From NCBI GenBank assembly GCA_963729325.1, contig CAVSNS010000010.1:1-64000 (forward strand): DNA of 64,000 nt, written 5' to 3'. Each line of letters opens with the position of its first letter. Position 1 is the stretch's first letter. Source of the DNA: JABCYV01 sp963729325. Its GTDB lineage: Bacteria > Acidobacteriota > Terriglobia > Terriglobales > Acidobacteriaceae. Below the pieces are notes generated by a model, which was given only the letters and a program-made list of their open reading frames with translations, was not told where the DNA came from and ran no database searches. Positions 1-8,600 of the stretch are shown piece by piece. Both the position numbers and the translations under genes were made by a program.

Positions 1-19
1 CGCCAGCTCCGTACGGGTT

Positions 20-25
20 TATAAT
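20..25 (+). promoter_or_regulatory. -10 box (TATAAT) next to the Mop gene start
   Basis: A perfect TATAAT lies 7 bases before the ATG at 33. Transcription would begin at about 32-33, so the mRNA would have almost no 5' leader. No Shine-Dalgarno sequence is visible, which fits a leaderless message. The matching -35 box would fall outside the window, so this is a half-promoter call. Confidence 0.4.
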
Positions 26-32
26 TGAAAAC

Positions 33-239
33 ATGCCAATTTCAGCCAGAAATAAGTTGCGTGGGAAGATCGAAGAAATTCAGTTGGGTGACATCATGGC
101 CCACGTGGTCGTGCGCGTGGGTGACAATCTGATTGAGAGTGCTATCACCCGGCGCAGCGCCGACGATCTCAAGCTAAAAAAAGGCGACATGGTTACGGCT
201 GTTGTCAAAGCCACCGAGGTAATGATCCAGAAGGATTGA
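33..239 (+). CDS. Small molybdate-binding protein (Mop/TOBE domain, molbindin type)
   Basis: This 68-residue protein is a single Mop domain. It starts with the typical SARNKLRGKIEEI and continues through AHVVVRVGDNLIESAITRRSADDL to end in VKATEVMI. Molbindins of this size assemble into oligomers that bind molybdate or tungstate between subunits in the cytoplasm and buffer or store it. The same domain forms the C-terminal half of the regulator at 730-1164, so the two genes probably belong to one molybdate-response system. The start is ATG with no Shine-Dalgarno sequence but with a TATAAT immediately upstream. The family call is firm; storage as opposed to sensing is inferred. Confidence 0.85.
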   Translation: MPISARNKLRGKIEEIQLGDIMAHVVVRVGDNLIESAITRRSADDLKLKKGDMVTAVVKATEVMIQKD

Positions 240-245
240 TTCGCC

Positions 246-728
246 TCACTCCACGTTCACAATCTTTAGCGTCGTAACTTGCCTGACCCAGCGGGCCATC
301 CTCTTTTCGTCGGGTATGACGATGCGGTATGGCCCTTCCTTCTCATCCAGCGGCTTCCCGTTTCGCAAGAAAGCCAGGACGATCTGTTTATCAGTGAATG
401 CTGGATCTATTTCAGGCAGGGCAATGACCGCCCGGTAGCCATCAGCCCCTTCCACCAGCAGACACGACGCCAATCGCTTGCCCCGTAGCGATTCCCCCAA
501 CCCAATTCCCGCCTTTTCCAGCACAGTCCCGAGCGCAACACCCTCAAATGTGATGGGAGAATCCGAAGCACCAGTCGAGACCTTTCTACGCGGCAGGGCT
601 TCGATGTCTGCCCTTGTCAGCACCATCTGTTTTCCAGGTTCTGTTTGAATAAGTAGCTGCTGACACTGAACCAGTGCAGCATCCAGCATCACAACCATTA
701 GTAGGAAAAAGAAGAGGCGCTTTTTCAT
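246..728 (-). CDS. Exported small protein with molybdopterin-dependent oxidoreductase fold
   Basis: The 160-residue product has an N-terminal signal sequence (MKKRLFFFLLMVVMLDAALV). The rest resembles the sulfite-oxidase-type molybdopterin-binding fold, with LTRADIEALPR near residue 38, an ITFEGVALGTVLEKAG segment, and an ending of GPYRIVIPDEKRMARWVRQV. Proteins this short hold only part of the classic domain, and the cysteine that coordinates molybdenum in full enzymes is not obvious, so it may bind cofactor or substrate without being a complete enzyme. It begins one base after the HTH-Mop regulator stops, so the two are co-transcribed, which supports a molybdenum-linked role in the periplasm. 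Confidence 0.7.
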   Translation of the reverse strand: MKKRLFFFLLMVVMLDAALVQCQQLLIQTEPGKQMVLTRADIEALPRRKVSTGASDSPITFEGVALGTVLEKAGIGLGESLRGKRLASCLLVEGADGYRAVIALPEIDPAFTDKQIVLAFLRNGKPLDEKEGPYRIVIPDEKRMARWVRQVTTLKIVNVE

Positions 729-729
729 G

Positions 730-1164
730 TCAAATCCGCAGAATCATCACTTCGGTGGCTTTTATCAGGGCGGCGGCAGTCTGTCCTGGCTTTAGCTGCA
801 TTTCCCGCGCGGAACGTGCGGTGATAATCGACGTGATTTGTTGCTCGCCAATCGAAATTGTAATCTCTGCCATCAGACCGCTAATCTGGACCGCATCGAT
901 TCGCCCCACTAGCTGATTCCGTCCACTGACATGGCGCACGAGGTCCTTACGTTCCCTGTCGGTTCTGCCTCGTGTTCTGAAGAGAAGCCGGTCCAGCTCA
1001 CTTTGCGGGATGCGGTGATGTCCTCCGGCGGTGCGGATGCTGCGAATCTTCTTCTTGTAAATCCACTGCTTAATCGTCGGGAAGCTGATCCCCAGTTGCA
1101 AAGCCGCGTCACGCAGCTTCAGTAATTCTTGGTTCTTCAATCCGGATTTGCCGTTCCTCTGCAT
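730..1164 (-). CDS. HTH-Mop transcriptional regulator (ModE-like in function)
   Basis: This is a 144-residue two-domain protein. Residues about 12-62 form an excisionase/MerR-like winged helix (LGISFPTIKQWIYKKKIRSI, then TAGGHHRIPQSELDRLL). Residues about 76-144 form a Mop/TOBE molybdate-binding domain (SGRNQLVGRIDAVQISGLMA to ALIKATEVMILRI). The combination suggests a molybdate-responsive DNA-binding protein, but with a DNA-binding head unlike that of classical ModE. It is the first gene of a minus-strand pair with the molybdopterin-fold protein at 246-728 and is divergent from the outer-membrane protein gene at 1332. The intergenic region holds an ATATA-N6-TATA element that may be its operator. 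Confidence 0.8.
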   Translation of the reverse strand: MQRNGKSGLKNQELLKLRDAALQLGISFPTIKQWIYKKKIRSIRTAGGHHRIPQSELDRLLFRTRGRTDRERKDLVRHVSGRNQLVGRIDAVQISGLMAEITISIGEQQITSIITARSAREMQLKPGQTAAALIKATEVMILRI

Positions 1165-1246
1165 CGGAACGAAATCCTACAGTCACGACACGGTATGCTC
1201 AACAAGAACGGCTCCAGCACAGTCCAGCCCTGAGTCGGTAGAATAA

Positions 1247-1261
1247 ATATACAACCATATA
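1247..1261. promoter_or_regulatory. Possible ModE-like operator (ATATA-N6-TATA)
   Basis: In the divergent gap between the HTH-Mop regulator and the outer-membrane protein, ATATA and TATA half-sites are separated by six bases. ModE sites in proteobacteria have TATA-type half-sites with a similar spacer. AT-rich promoter sequence could produce the same look by chance, so this is a weak call. Confidence 0.25.
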
Positions 1262-1331
1262 GCATTAGACTGTGAAAACGTATTTAGTGTACACTTCTGA
1301 GTCTTTTTACCAACCATTTATTGGAGGCCCA

Positions 1332-2159
1332 ATGAGTAAAGTTCCTCTGTTAGTCGTCACCGTCATTCTTTGTCTTTCATCAACCTCGACGTTTGCGCAG
1401 GATGGATACTTCTCGAACTGGTTTGCCCGAGTGGACAAAACCAAAGATGAGCAGCCTCACTGGGTTACGCCGCTGGCTACAACCACTCCGCGACTGGAGG
1501 AAGAATACCGCTACGACCAGTTGTGGCAGGAAATCGCGAAGGGCGTCACCACCAATAACTATGATGGCGGCAAAGGGCTGGAATTGATCCCGTTCGAGAA
1601 AGTGGAGGTGATTTTCAATGTGCCTCCTTATCTCATGCACAACGATCCCAAGGTCCGCGATGGATTCGGCGACGTTGCATTTCTGGTGAAATACCGGTTG
1701 TTCTCAGAAAACGAGGAGCACGGTAACTACATTCTTACAGCGTTCCTGGGTTGGAGTCTGCCGACCGGGGACCACAAAAATGGAGCGCCGCACGCGGTGA
1801 TTACGCCGACGATCGCCTACGGAAAAGGGCTGGGGAACTTCGACCTCCAGGGCACCTTCGGGATCGGGCTTCCGGTTGCTGATACCGACATTGTCGGACG
1901 AACCTACGTCTGGAATAACGCTTTCCAATACCGGGTACTTCGGAAGTTCTGGCCTGAAGTTGAGCTCAACTCGACATTCTTTCAGGATGGGAAGAACGAC
2001 GGTCAAAAGCAGAACTTTGTCACTCCTGGGCTGATCTTGGGACGCTTTCGCCTTTGGCGGAGAGTCGGGTTTACGATTGGTGGGGGATACCAGATCGCTA
2101 CCACCCATTTCCATACTACGAATCACAATGCCATCTTATCTATTCGGTTTCCGTTCTGA
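1332..2159 (+). CDS. Secreted outer-membrane beta-barrel protein (transporter/porin-like)
   Basis: The start is the ATG at 1332, preceded by GGAGG at 1323-1327; an earlier in-frame start at 1272 has no ribosome-binding site. The 275-residue product has a signal peptide ending at TFAQ (about residue 23). The mature part is full of alternating polar and aromatic strands (NYILTAFLGWSLPTGDH, AYGKGLGNFDLQGTFGIGLP) and ends in IRFPF, a C-terminal phenylalanine typical of outer-membrane barrels. It resembles the uncharacterised barrels often labelled as phenol-pathway (MetA-type) outer-membrane proteins. The substrate is unknown. Its position opposite the molybdenum regulator makes metal or oxyanion uptake a possibility only. 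Confidence 0.6.
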   Translation: MSKVPLLVVTVILCLSSTSTFAQDGYFSNWFARVDKTKDEQPHWVTPLATTTPRLEEEYRYDQLWQEIAKGVTTNNYDGGKGLELIPFEKVEVIFNVPPYLMHNDPKVRDGFGDVAFLVKYRLFSENEEHGNYILTAFLGWSLPTGDHKNGAPHAVITPTIAYGKGLGNFDLQGTFGIGLPVADTDIVGRTYVWNNAFQYRVLRKFWPEVELNSTFFQDGKNDGQKQNFVTPGLILGRFRLWRRVGFTIGGGYQIATTHFHTTNHNAILSIRFPF

Positions 2160-2205
2160 GCCCTCGGACAGTTTGTCTTGCGTCGAAGATGCCTCGGTGC
2201 TTAGG

Positions 2206-2232
2206 CCCCGGGGCAACTACAAAGCCCCGGGG
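2206..2232 (+). terminator. Strong GC hairpin after the outer-membrane protein gene
   Basis: CCCCGGGGC (2206-2214) pairs perfectly with GCCCCGGGG (2224-2232) around a 9-base loop, about 45 bases after the stop at 2159. There is no T-run, so it is either a weak terminator or an mRNA-stabilising 3' structure. Confidence 0.4.
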
Positions 2233-2299
2233 AAGTGTCAAATAGAATGAGACTTACTAAGGTTATCCCCGATTTTCACGGCCTAGAACGCTTACGGTG

Positions 2300-2305
2300 T
2301 ATAAT
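2300..2305 (+). promoter_or_regulatory. -10 box (TATAAT) before a small membrane-anchored gene
   Basis: A perfect TATAAT places the transcription start near 2312, 16 bases before the ATG at 2328. No good -35 match is seen. It lends some support to transcription of the small gene that follows. Confidence 0.35.
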
Positions 2306-2327
2306 TTGTTCCAATTGCAGTTTGCAG

Positions 2328-2672
2328 ATGGTCTCGCAAATGTTTCTAGCGTCATGCCGGGATGTTCGACGATGTCGGAACTGGCGGGCAATGCTGGTTC
2401 TGGTCGCCATTTGTTCTCTATCCGTCAGCCTTGCCACTCGCTACACCCGACTGAACTCCGAGAGCGGCAGCGTAAAGATCGTAAAATCCCAGTCGCTGGA
2501 TGTTAAGAGACAACACCTGGTTCGGGACGCCCTGAAATGGACGGCGCCCACTCCCAAATTCACTCTCGTTCCCGCAATACGGTCCCATGTTCACGTAGTC
2601 TCGGCGGTCTTCCCGGCTACCAATCTCTCCTCAGAGAGTTGGCTCTACAACCGGCCTCCTCCTTCCTGCTGA
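2328..2672 (+). CDS. Small hypothetical protein with one membrane segment
   Basis: If read from ATG 2328 the product is about 114 residues; an alternative start at 2391 gives about 93. A short hydrophobic stretch (MLVLVAICSLSVSLA) is followed by a basic region (KSQSLDVKRQHLVRDALKWT) and an ending of YNRPPPSC. The pattern resembles small membrane-anchored proteins of unknown function common in acidobacterial genomes, but I cannot name a family. There is no clear Shine-Dalgarno sequence. The main support is the -10 box upstream and a plausible signal-anchor; it could still be non-coding. Confidence 0.45.
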   Translation: MVSQMFLASCRDVRRCRNWRAMLVLVAICSLSVSLATRYTRLNSESGSVKIVKSQSLDVKRQHLVRDALKWTAPTPKFTLVPAIRSHVHVVSAVFPATNLSSESWLYNRPPPSC

Positions 2673-2831
2673 CCTTTCCTTGCCATTGAGCGTAGTTCTA
2701 AGGTTGGTTCCCCACACGGGCGCACACCTTTTCAACTGGTTGCGGTTGGCTGCGGATCTAAGTCCATAAACCCGGCATTGATGCATCCGGCGCGGCCCCC
2801 TGCTAAGCAGTTAAGTATTACGGAGAGAGTT

Positions 2832-3491
2832 ATGAAGGTACCTAGTAGAAGATCCGTCCTAAGCTGTCCGGGCGCTGGATTAGCACTGTTCGTCCTGATC
2901 GTCGTGCTGGCAGCGATTGCAAACGCGAAGGACCAACCGCGTGAACCCGCCGAACAGGTGGCAGTGGTCGCGCACCTGGCCCTGCCCGGTGCTCCGGTAC
3001 AACAGATGTTCGTGCAGCAGCAAGGTAGCAAGCAATACCTGTACATCCAACAAGCCTCCAGTGAGGGTTACACCCTTGTCGACGTCAGCAAGCCTTCGCG
3101 GCCAAACATCATTAAGCACGAGGCTCGGCTGAACACAGCCTCGGAAGGGCAGTTAGAGATGATTGGGGGCGGGTTGGCTTTGGCTGAAGCTCCAGACAAA
3201 AGCTCGGGAACGGCAAACACTCACCATGAACTTGTGCCTGCTAAGGCCGCAGGATCAGGCGGCGCGCCACGCACGGAGTCGGTGCGGGTGCTTGATCTAA
3301 GTGATCCGGCCAACCCCAAAACACTGCAGGCCTTCGACGGAGTTACCAGCGTCCTGGCTGACGATGGGCGCCGGTTGATCTACATCACGAACGGTGAGGG
3401 GTTGTGGATATTGACTCACAAAAAGGTGCGATCGGCCTTGCCATTGTGCGATTCGGAATCGGTCTTTTCTCCAATTGCAGACTGCCAATAA
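2832..3491 (+). CDS. Secreted LVIVD-repeat-like protein, copy A
   Basis: The start is ATG 2832 behind GGAGAGAG. The 219-residue product has a signal peptide (hydrophobic LALFVLIVVLAAIANA) and two short beta-propeller-like units: GSKQYLYIQQASSEGYTLVD with VSKPSRPNIIKH, and ESVRVLDLSDPANPKTL with RRLIYITNGEGLWIL. The D-(V/L)-(S/T)-(K/D)-P pattern is that of LVIVD repeats, found in extracellular beta-propellers, although two units are too few for a full propeller. It ends in PIADCQ. A close paralogue with the same ending lies at 10269-10905 in inverted orientation on the other side of the efflux operon. Function unknown. Confidence 0.7.
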   Translation: MKVPSRRSVLSCPGAGLALFVLIVVLAAIANAKDQPREPAEQVAVVAHLALPGAPVQQMFVQQQGSKQYLYIQQASSEGYTLVDVSKPSRPNIIKHEARLNTASEGQLEMIGGGLALAEAPDKSSGTANTHHELVPAKAAGSGGAPRTESVRVLDLSDPANPKTLQAFDGVTSVLADDGRRLIYITNGEGLWILTHKKVRSALPLCDSESVFSPIADCQ

Positions 3492-3555
3492 AAAAGTGAA
3501 CGGCGACCATTCGTCGCCGGTCCGCTTGAAACAACGGCTGTTGCGAGCGGAAATT

Positions 3556-3951
3556 ATGAAAAAGACTTTGATACTGTTCGTGCTCGTTCTCGGTGTGTTG
3601 TCGATACATCTGCAGGCGGCGACAAAAAGAGCGTATCAACCCGCAACCGTCGTCAGCGTGGAAAATCACGTGACCGAGTCCAATTATGTGGGCGATAACC
3701 CGTCGGATGCGCCCCTGCAGTCGACGGTGTACGCCTACGATATCGGCATGCAGTTGAACTGCGTCGAGTATGTTGGCCGCTACCTGTCAGCATTCGATTA
3801 CTTACCATCCGTCTTCACTCCTAATAACACCATACAAGTGAATCGGCAGAAGCACGTCCTGTATGTGAGTCTGCCGGGCTCCCGGGACGTGAAGATGGGC
3901 ATTGCTAGTCGCAGCAGGGGAAAAGACGCGCCCTGTTTGACTAACAACTAA
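3556..3951 (+). CDS. Small secreted hypothetical protein, tandem paralogue 1
   Basis: Starting at ATG 3556 (MKKTLILFVLVLGVLSIHLQA), the product is 131 residues with a clear signal peptide. The mature part contains YAYDIGMQLNCVEYVGRY, a proline-rich YLPSVFTPNN segment and PGSRDVKMGI. The next gene (4008-4418) repeats all of these landmarks, so the two arose by tandem duplication. Each has one conserved Cys in the LNC motif and another near the C-terminus, possibly forming a disulfide. Similar small proteins recur in acidobacterial genomes, but no function is known to me. It lies between a secreted LVIVD-like gene and the RND efflux operon. Confidence 0.65.
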   Translation: MKKTLILFVLVLGVLSIHLQAATKRAYQPATVVSVENHVTESNYVGDNPSDAPLQSTVYAYDIGMQLNCVEYVGRYLSAFDYLPSVFTPNNTIQVNRQKHVLYVSLPGSRDVKMGIASRSRGKDAPCLTNN

Positions 3952-4007
3952 CTTGTCGGGGCGCGGCTCACTGTCGACCGTGCTCCCGAATAAATTCGGA
4001 GGCAATC

Positions 4008-4418
4008 GTGACAAGAATCTTGGGTTTGCTGATTTGTTTCTTTCTCAGCGTAGGTACTTTTACAGCGCAGCTAAGTGCTTCAACCCGCCAGTATCAGAAA
4101 GCTGTGGTAGTGAGCGCACAGAAGTATGAGCCGATTACTCCCCGGCGAGGTAAGCATACCGACGCTCCGCCGCCTGGAACGGAATACGACTATGATGTCG
4201 CGATTCGTTTGAACTGCTCAGTGTATGTAGGACGCTACCAATCAGCAATTGAGTATTTACCCGCTGTATTTTCGCCGAATCAACCGGTGGAAGTCAGCCT
4301 GGAAAAGCAGGTGATGTACGTCAAGGTTCCCGGCAGTCGCGATGTCAAAATGGGTATTGTCGAGCGTCGCAGCGAGGCAGCGGATTCTTGTAATGGCGCC
4401 GCTAATCTGCGCCAGTGA
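4008..4418 (+). CDS. Small secreted hypothetical protein, tandem paralogue 2
   Basis: The start is GTG 4008, chosen for the GGAGG at 3998-4002. The 136-residue product has a signal peptide (LLICFFLSVGTFTAQLSA) and matches the preceding gene through YDYDVAIRLNCSVYVGRY, EYLPAVFSPNQPVEV and VPGSRDVKMGI. It ends 13 bases before the efflux operon begins and may be its first co-transcribed gene. No enzymatic motif is visible. Confidence 0.7.
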   Translation: MTRILGLLICFFLSVGTFTAQLSASTRQYQKAVVVSAQKYEPITPRRGKHTDAPPPGTEYDYDVAIRLNCSVYVGRYQSAIEYLPAVFSPNQPVEVSLEKQVMYVKVPGSRDVKMGIVERRSEAADSCNGAANLRQ

Positions 4419-4431
4419 GGTTCAAAAATGA

Positions 4432-5667
4432 GTGAATGCAAGAATGAGTAAGCGATCTACCCTAATTCTTGTTGGAGCACTCGCAATCGGGGTGGTTCTG
4501 GTCTTGCGCTTCTCGGGCAAGAGCGCAAACGCGGAAAAAAGCGAGGCTTCGCTTCGACCTGTCGCGGTGGCGCTGGCACGAGAGAGTCCTATCTCCGACA
4601 TGATTACTCTGTCCGGAGAATTCCGCCCCTTCCAGGAAGTAGATGTACACGCCAAGGTCGCAGGCTACATTCGCAGAATTTATGTCGACGTCGGAGATCA
4701 CGTAAAGACGGGACAGACGCTTGCAATTCTCGAAGTCCCGGAGTTGGACGCGCAACTTCAGGGCGCCGAAGCAGCGGTCCGGCGCAGCCAAGATGCGATT
4801 CGTCGAGCGCAAGGAGATCTGAAGCGCGCCGAGTCTCTGCATCAGGCGACCCACCTGGATTACACCCGCCTCAAGCAGGCATCCGAAGCACGTCCCGGAC
4901 TCATCGCAGAGCAGGAACTGGACAACGCTCAAGCTAAGGACAGGCAAGGCGAGGCACAGATTTCCGCAGATGAAGCCGCATTGTCCGAAGCTCGGAACCA
5001 GTTGGACGTTGCCTCTGCGGAACAGAAGCAATTGAGCGCCATGAGCGGCTACGCGCGGATCGTTGCTCCGTTTGATGGGGTTATAACCAAACGCTATGTG
5101 GATACCGGCGCCTTGGTCCAGGCGGGCACCAGCTCGAATACCCAGGCAGTGCCGGTAGTGAGTGTGGCACAAACTGATCTCTTCCGGCTGACGCTTGCCG
5201 TGCCGGAGTCCGCCGTTCCCATGATCCGCTTAGGGACGACGGTAACGGTCCACGTGCAAGCTCTCAACCGCGATTTCGTAGGCAAGGTGGCTCGCTTTGC
5301 TAACGCGGTTAATCAGGAAACACGCACCATGCATACGGAAGTCGACGTACACAATTCCGGCCTAACCATCGTTGAAGGTATGTACGCGGAGGTCAAACTT
5401 ACTCTGGCTAACAAGGATGACGCGCTGGCCGTGCCGATCCAAGCGGTAAGCCGGGAGGGTTCGCACACGACAGTGCTGGTAGTGAATTCGAACGATCAGA
5501 TCGAAGAGCGCGAAGTCCACTTGGGGATCGAGGGAGCAAATCAGGTTGAAGTCGTTGCTGGCCTCAAGCCAAACGATCGCGTGGTAATGGGCTCGCGGAG
5601 TGATTTTCGGCCAGGAGAGTGGGTGGATCCAAAGGTAATAGCGGATAACAACGAGGCGCAATACTGA
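4432..5667 (+). CDS. RND efflux periplasmic adaptor (membrane fusion protein)
   Basis: This 411-residue protein belongs to the AcrA/MdtA-type adaptor family. It has an N-terminal anchor (STLILVGALAIGVVLVLRF), a first lipoyl/barrel half (VDVHAKVAGYIRRIYVD, residues about 67-100), a long alpha-helical hairpin rich in Ala, Gln and Arg (about 100-190), the second barrel half (ARIVAPFDGVITKRYVDTG), then the beta-barrel and membrane-proximal domains. It links the inner-membrane pump to the TolC-like channel. The start may be GTG 4432 or ATG 4444. The stop TGA shares its last base with the pump's ATG at 5667, so translation of the two is coupled. Confidence 0.93.
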   Translation: MNARMSKRSTLILVGALAIGVVLVLRFSGKSANAEKSEASLRPVAVALARESPISDMITLSGEFRPFQEVDVHAKVAGYIRRIYVDVGDHVKTGQTLAILEVPELDAQLQGAEAAVRRSQDAIRRAQGDLKRAESLHQATHLDYTRLKQASEARPGLIAEQELDNAQAKDRQGEAQISADEAALSEARNQLDVASAEQKQLSAMSGYARIVAPFDGVITKRYVDTGALVQAGTSSNTQAVPVVSVAQTDLFRLTLAVPESAVPMIRLGTTVTVHVQALNRDFVGKVARFANAVNQETRTMHTEVDVHNSGLTIVEGMYAEVKLTLANKDDALAVPIQAVSREGSHTTVLVVNSNDQIEEREVHLGIEGANQVEVVAGLKPNDRVVMGSRSDFRPGEWVDPKVIADNNEAQY

Positions 5668-8600
5668 TGTCAGGCTTCGCTATCCGCTATCCGTTCTTCA
5701 TCATCGTTGTGTGCCTGATGGTTGCGATCGTGGGAGCCGTCACTGTGGTGCGGATGCCAGTCGATCTGTTTCCGCCAATCAACATTCCTGTAGTCGTGGT
5801 GGCAACTTTTTATTCCGGCATGCCGCCGGAGCAGATCGAAAGAGATATCACCAATCCCTTCGAGCGCTTTTTCACCTTAGGCAGTGGAATTGACCACATC
5901 GAGTCACGTTCGCTTCCCGGGGTCAGTCTGATTAAGATTTACTTCCAGCCGGGAAGCGATGCCAATGCGGACCTCAGTACTATTTCCAACCTCGCCATGG
6001 CCGACCTCCGGCGCTTGCCTCCCGGTACACTCCCGCCGGTCGTCCTTAAATTCGATGCATCGAGCCTTCCCGTCTGTCTTATTACTTTGAAAGGACAAGG
6101 GCTGAATGAGACGCAGTTGCGCGATCTGGGCCAATACAATGTGCGCAACCAAATCGCCGGCGTGCCTGGGGCTTCGGTGCCGCAGCCTTTCGGTGGTCGT
6201 TATCGGCAGATCATGGTCTACGTTGATCCGCTAAAGCTGGAGGCTCACCAGCTTTCGGTGATGGATGTCGTCCGTACCGTCAACGATAGCAACCTGATTC
6301 TGCCGGCCGGCGATGTGAAAATCGGGCCCGTCGACTACAACCTTTACACCAACAGCCAAGTTCCAAAAGCAACCGACATTAACGAGATGCCGCTTAAGAC
6401 TGTCGGGCAATCTTCCGTGCTGGTGCAGGACGTGGGACGCGCCGTAGACGCACAGCAGATTCAGACCAACATCGTGCGCGTGGATGGTCAGCGCTCGGTG
6501 TATCTGCCGATCCTGAAGCAAGGTGGTGACACCAACACGATTGCTGTGGTTGACGGTGTTAAGGAAGCAATCGCTAAGTTGGTGGATGTTCCCAAGCAGT
6601 TGGTAGCCAAGGTTGTGTTCGATCAATCGGTCTTCGTCAGAATGGCCATCGAGAACTTGCTCCACGAAGGCGCCATCGGACTGGTTCTTACGGGATTGAT
6701 GATCCTGCTCTTCCTCGGCAGCATGCGAGCCACGGCTGCGGTATTTCTGTCTATCCCACTCTCCGCGCTGGCGGCATTCCTGGCCATCGGCGCGTTTGGT
6801 GGCACAGTCAACACTATGGTGCTGGGTGGGTTGGCGCTGGCTTTCTCGCGGCTCATCGACAACTCGGTCGTGGTGCTGGAAAACATTTTTCGACACTTGG
6901 AGATGGGGGAGACCCCTGAGATAGCGGCCGAAAAGGGAGGCCAGGAGGTTTCATTGGCAGTGCTCGCGGCTACCTTAGCTACTGCCATTGTTTTCTTCCC
7001 CGTGATTTTTCTGTATGGCGTGAGCCGGTTCTTGTTCGTCGCCCTCGCCGTCGCGGTTGTCCTTTCGCTTTTGGCTTCCTATGCGGTGGCCATGACGGTG
7101 GTTCCGTTGTTCTGCGCCAAGCTGATTCGTCGTCCACACTTGACTCACGAGCACGAGGTTCCTACCGGCGGGTTTGGCAGGATCGTAGCTGGCTTCAATC
7201 GTTATTTCGAGAAGTTGGTGCGGTACTACGATCACACGCTCAACCGTTCCTTGTTGCGGCCCGTTGCTACAACGATCGGGCTGGCAGGCATTTCGCTGCT
7301 GAGTCTCTCGCTGTATCCGCTCCTGGGCGTGACCTTCTTTCCTCGGACCGACCCAGGCCAGTTCGTGATCAACGTCAAGGCCCCCTCGGGCACACGAATC
7401 GAGCTCAGCGAAAAATATGTAAAGCAGGTGGAAGACGACATCCGTGAGGTCGTGCCTGCCAACGAACTTAGCATGATTGTCTCCAATATAGGTCTGACTA
7501 CTGACTTCTCTGCGATCTACACGCCAAACTCCGCGCCCCATACGGCTTTTGTGCAGGTCAGCCTCAAGCAAGATCACAAAGTTGGCAGCTACGAGTACAT
7601 GAGAAGAGTTCGTCAAAAATTGGCCGAGGACCTGCCTCAGATCAGTACATATTTTCAGTCGGGCGGGTTAGTGGATTCGGTACTGAATATGGGCATGCCG
7701 GCCCCCATTGATGTTCAGGTTAGTGGCAACAACCTGGACCAAACTTACGCGGTGGCGAGTGCGATTGCCTCGCAGGTGCGGAAGCTTTCCGCGGTAAGTG
7801 CCGTCCTCATTCCTCAGGACATCGATTATCCTGCGCTGCGTCTGGACATTGACCGCGAGAAGGCCAGCTTAGTGGGACTCTCGCAGAAGGAAGTTGTCGA
7901 TAACATTATTACGGCACTAACCTCAAACGGTATGATTGCCCCCGACTATTGGATTGATCCCAAGACCGGAAATCCCTACATGCTGACAGTGCAGTACGCG
8001 GAGGACCAGGTCAAAACCTTGACTGACCTGAAACAGATTCCGCTGCGGGGCGCAAGGAGCAGCGCGCCTACTACCTTGGACACAGTGGTAAATGTGCACA
8101 TGATTCCGTCCCCCACCGAAGTAGACCACTATCAGTTGTTCCGCGTCATTGATTTGTACGTGTCTCCGAAGGGCGAAGACTTGGGCCGGGTATCCTCGCA
8201 AATCGACCAAATCATTCAGAAAACCAAACTCCCGGAAGGGGTGCGTATCAATGTGCGTGGTTCGGTGCAAGGTATGCGCTCTTCATTCAAGAGCTTTGGG
8301 CTTGGGCTGGTGCTGTCGACGGTCCTGGTTTACCTGGTGCTGGTGGCTCAGTTTGCTTCTTTCCTTGATCCTTTCATCATCTTGCTGGCGGTCCTTCCCG
8401 GCTTGGCTGGAGTTCTGCTTCTGCTGCTGATCACAGGAACTACGTTGAATGTCATGTCGCTGATGGGACTGGTAATGATGGTGGGCATCGTGGTCTCGAA
8501 CAGCATTCTGATTGTTGAGTTCGCGAGAAATCTTCGGCTCCGAGGCACGCCTCTAAAGGAAGCGGTGGCGGTGGCCTCCCGTCTGCGACTGCGTCCTATT

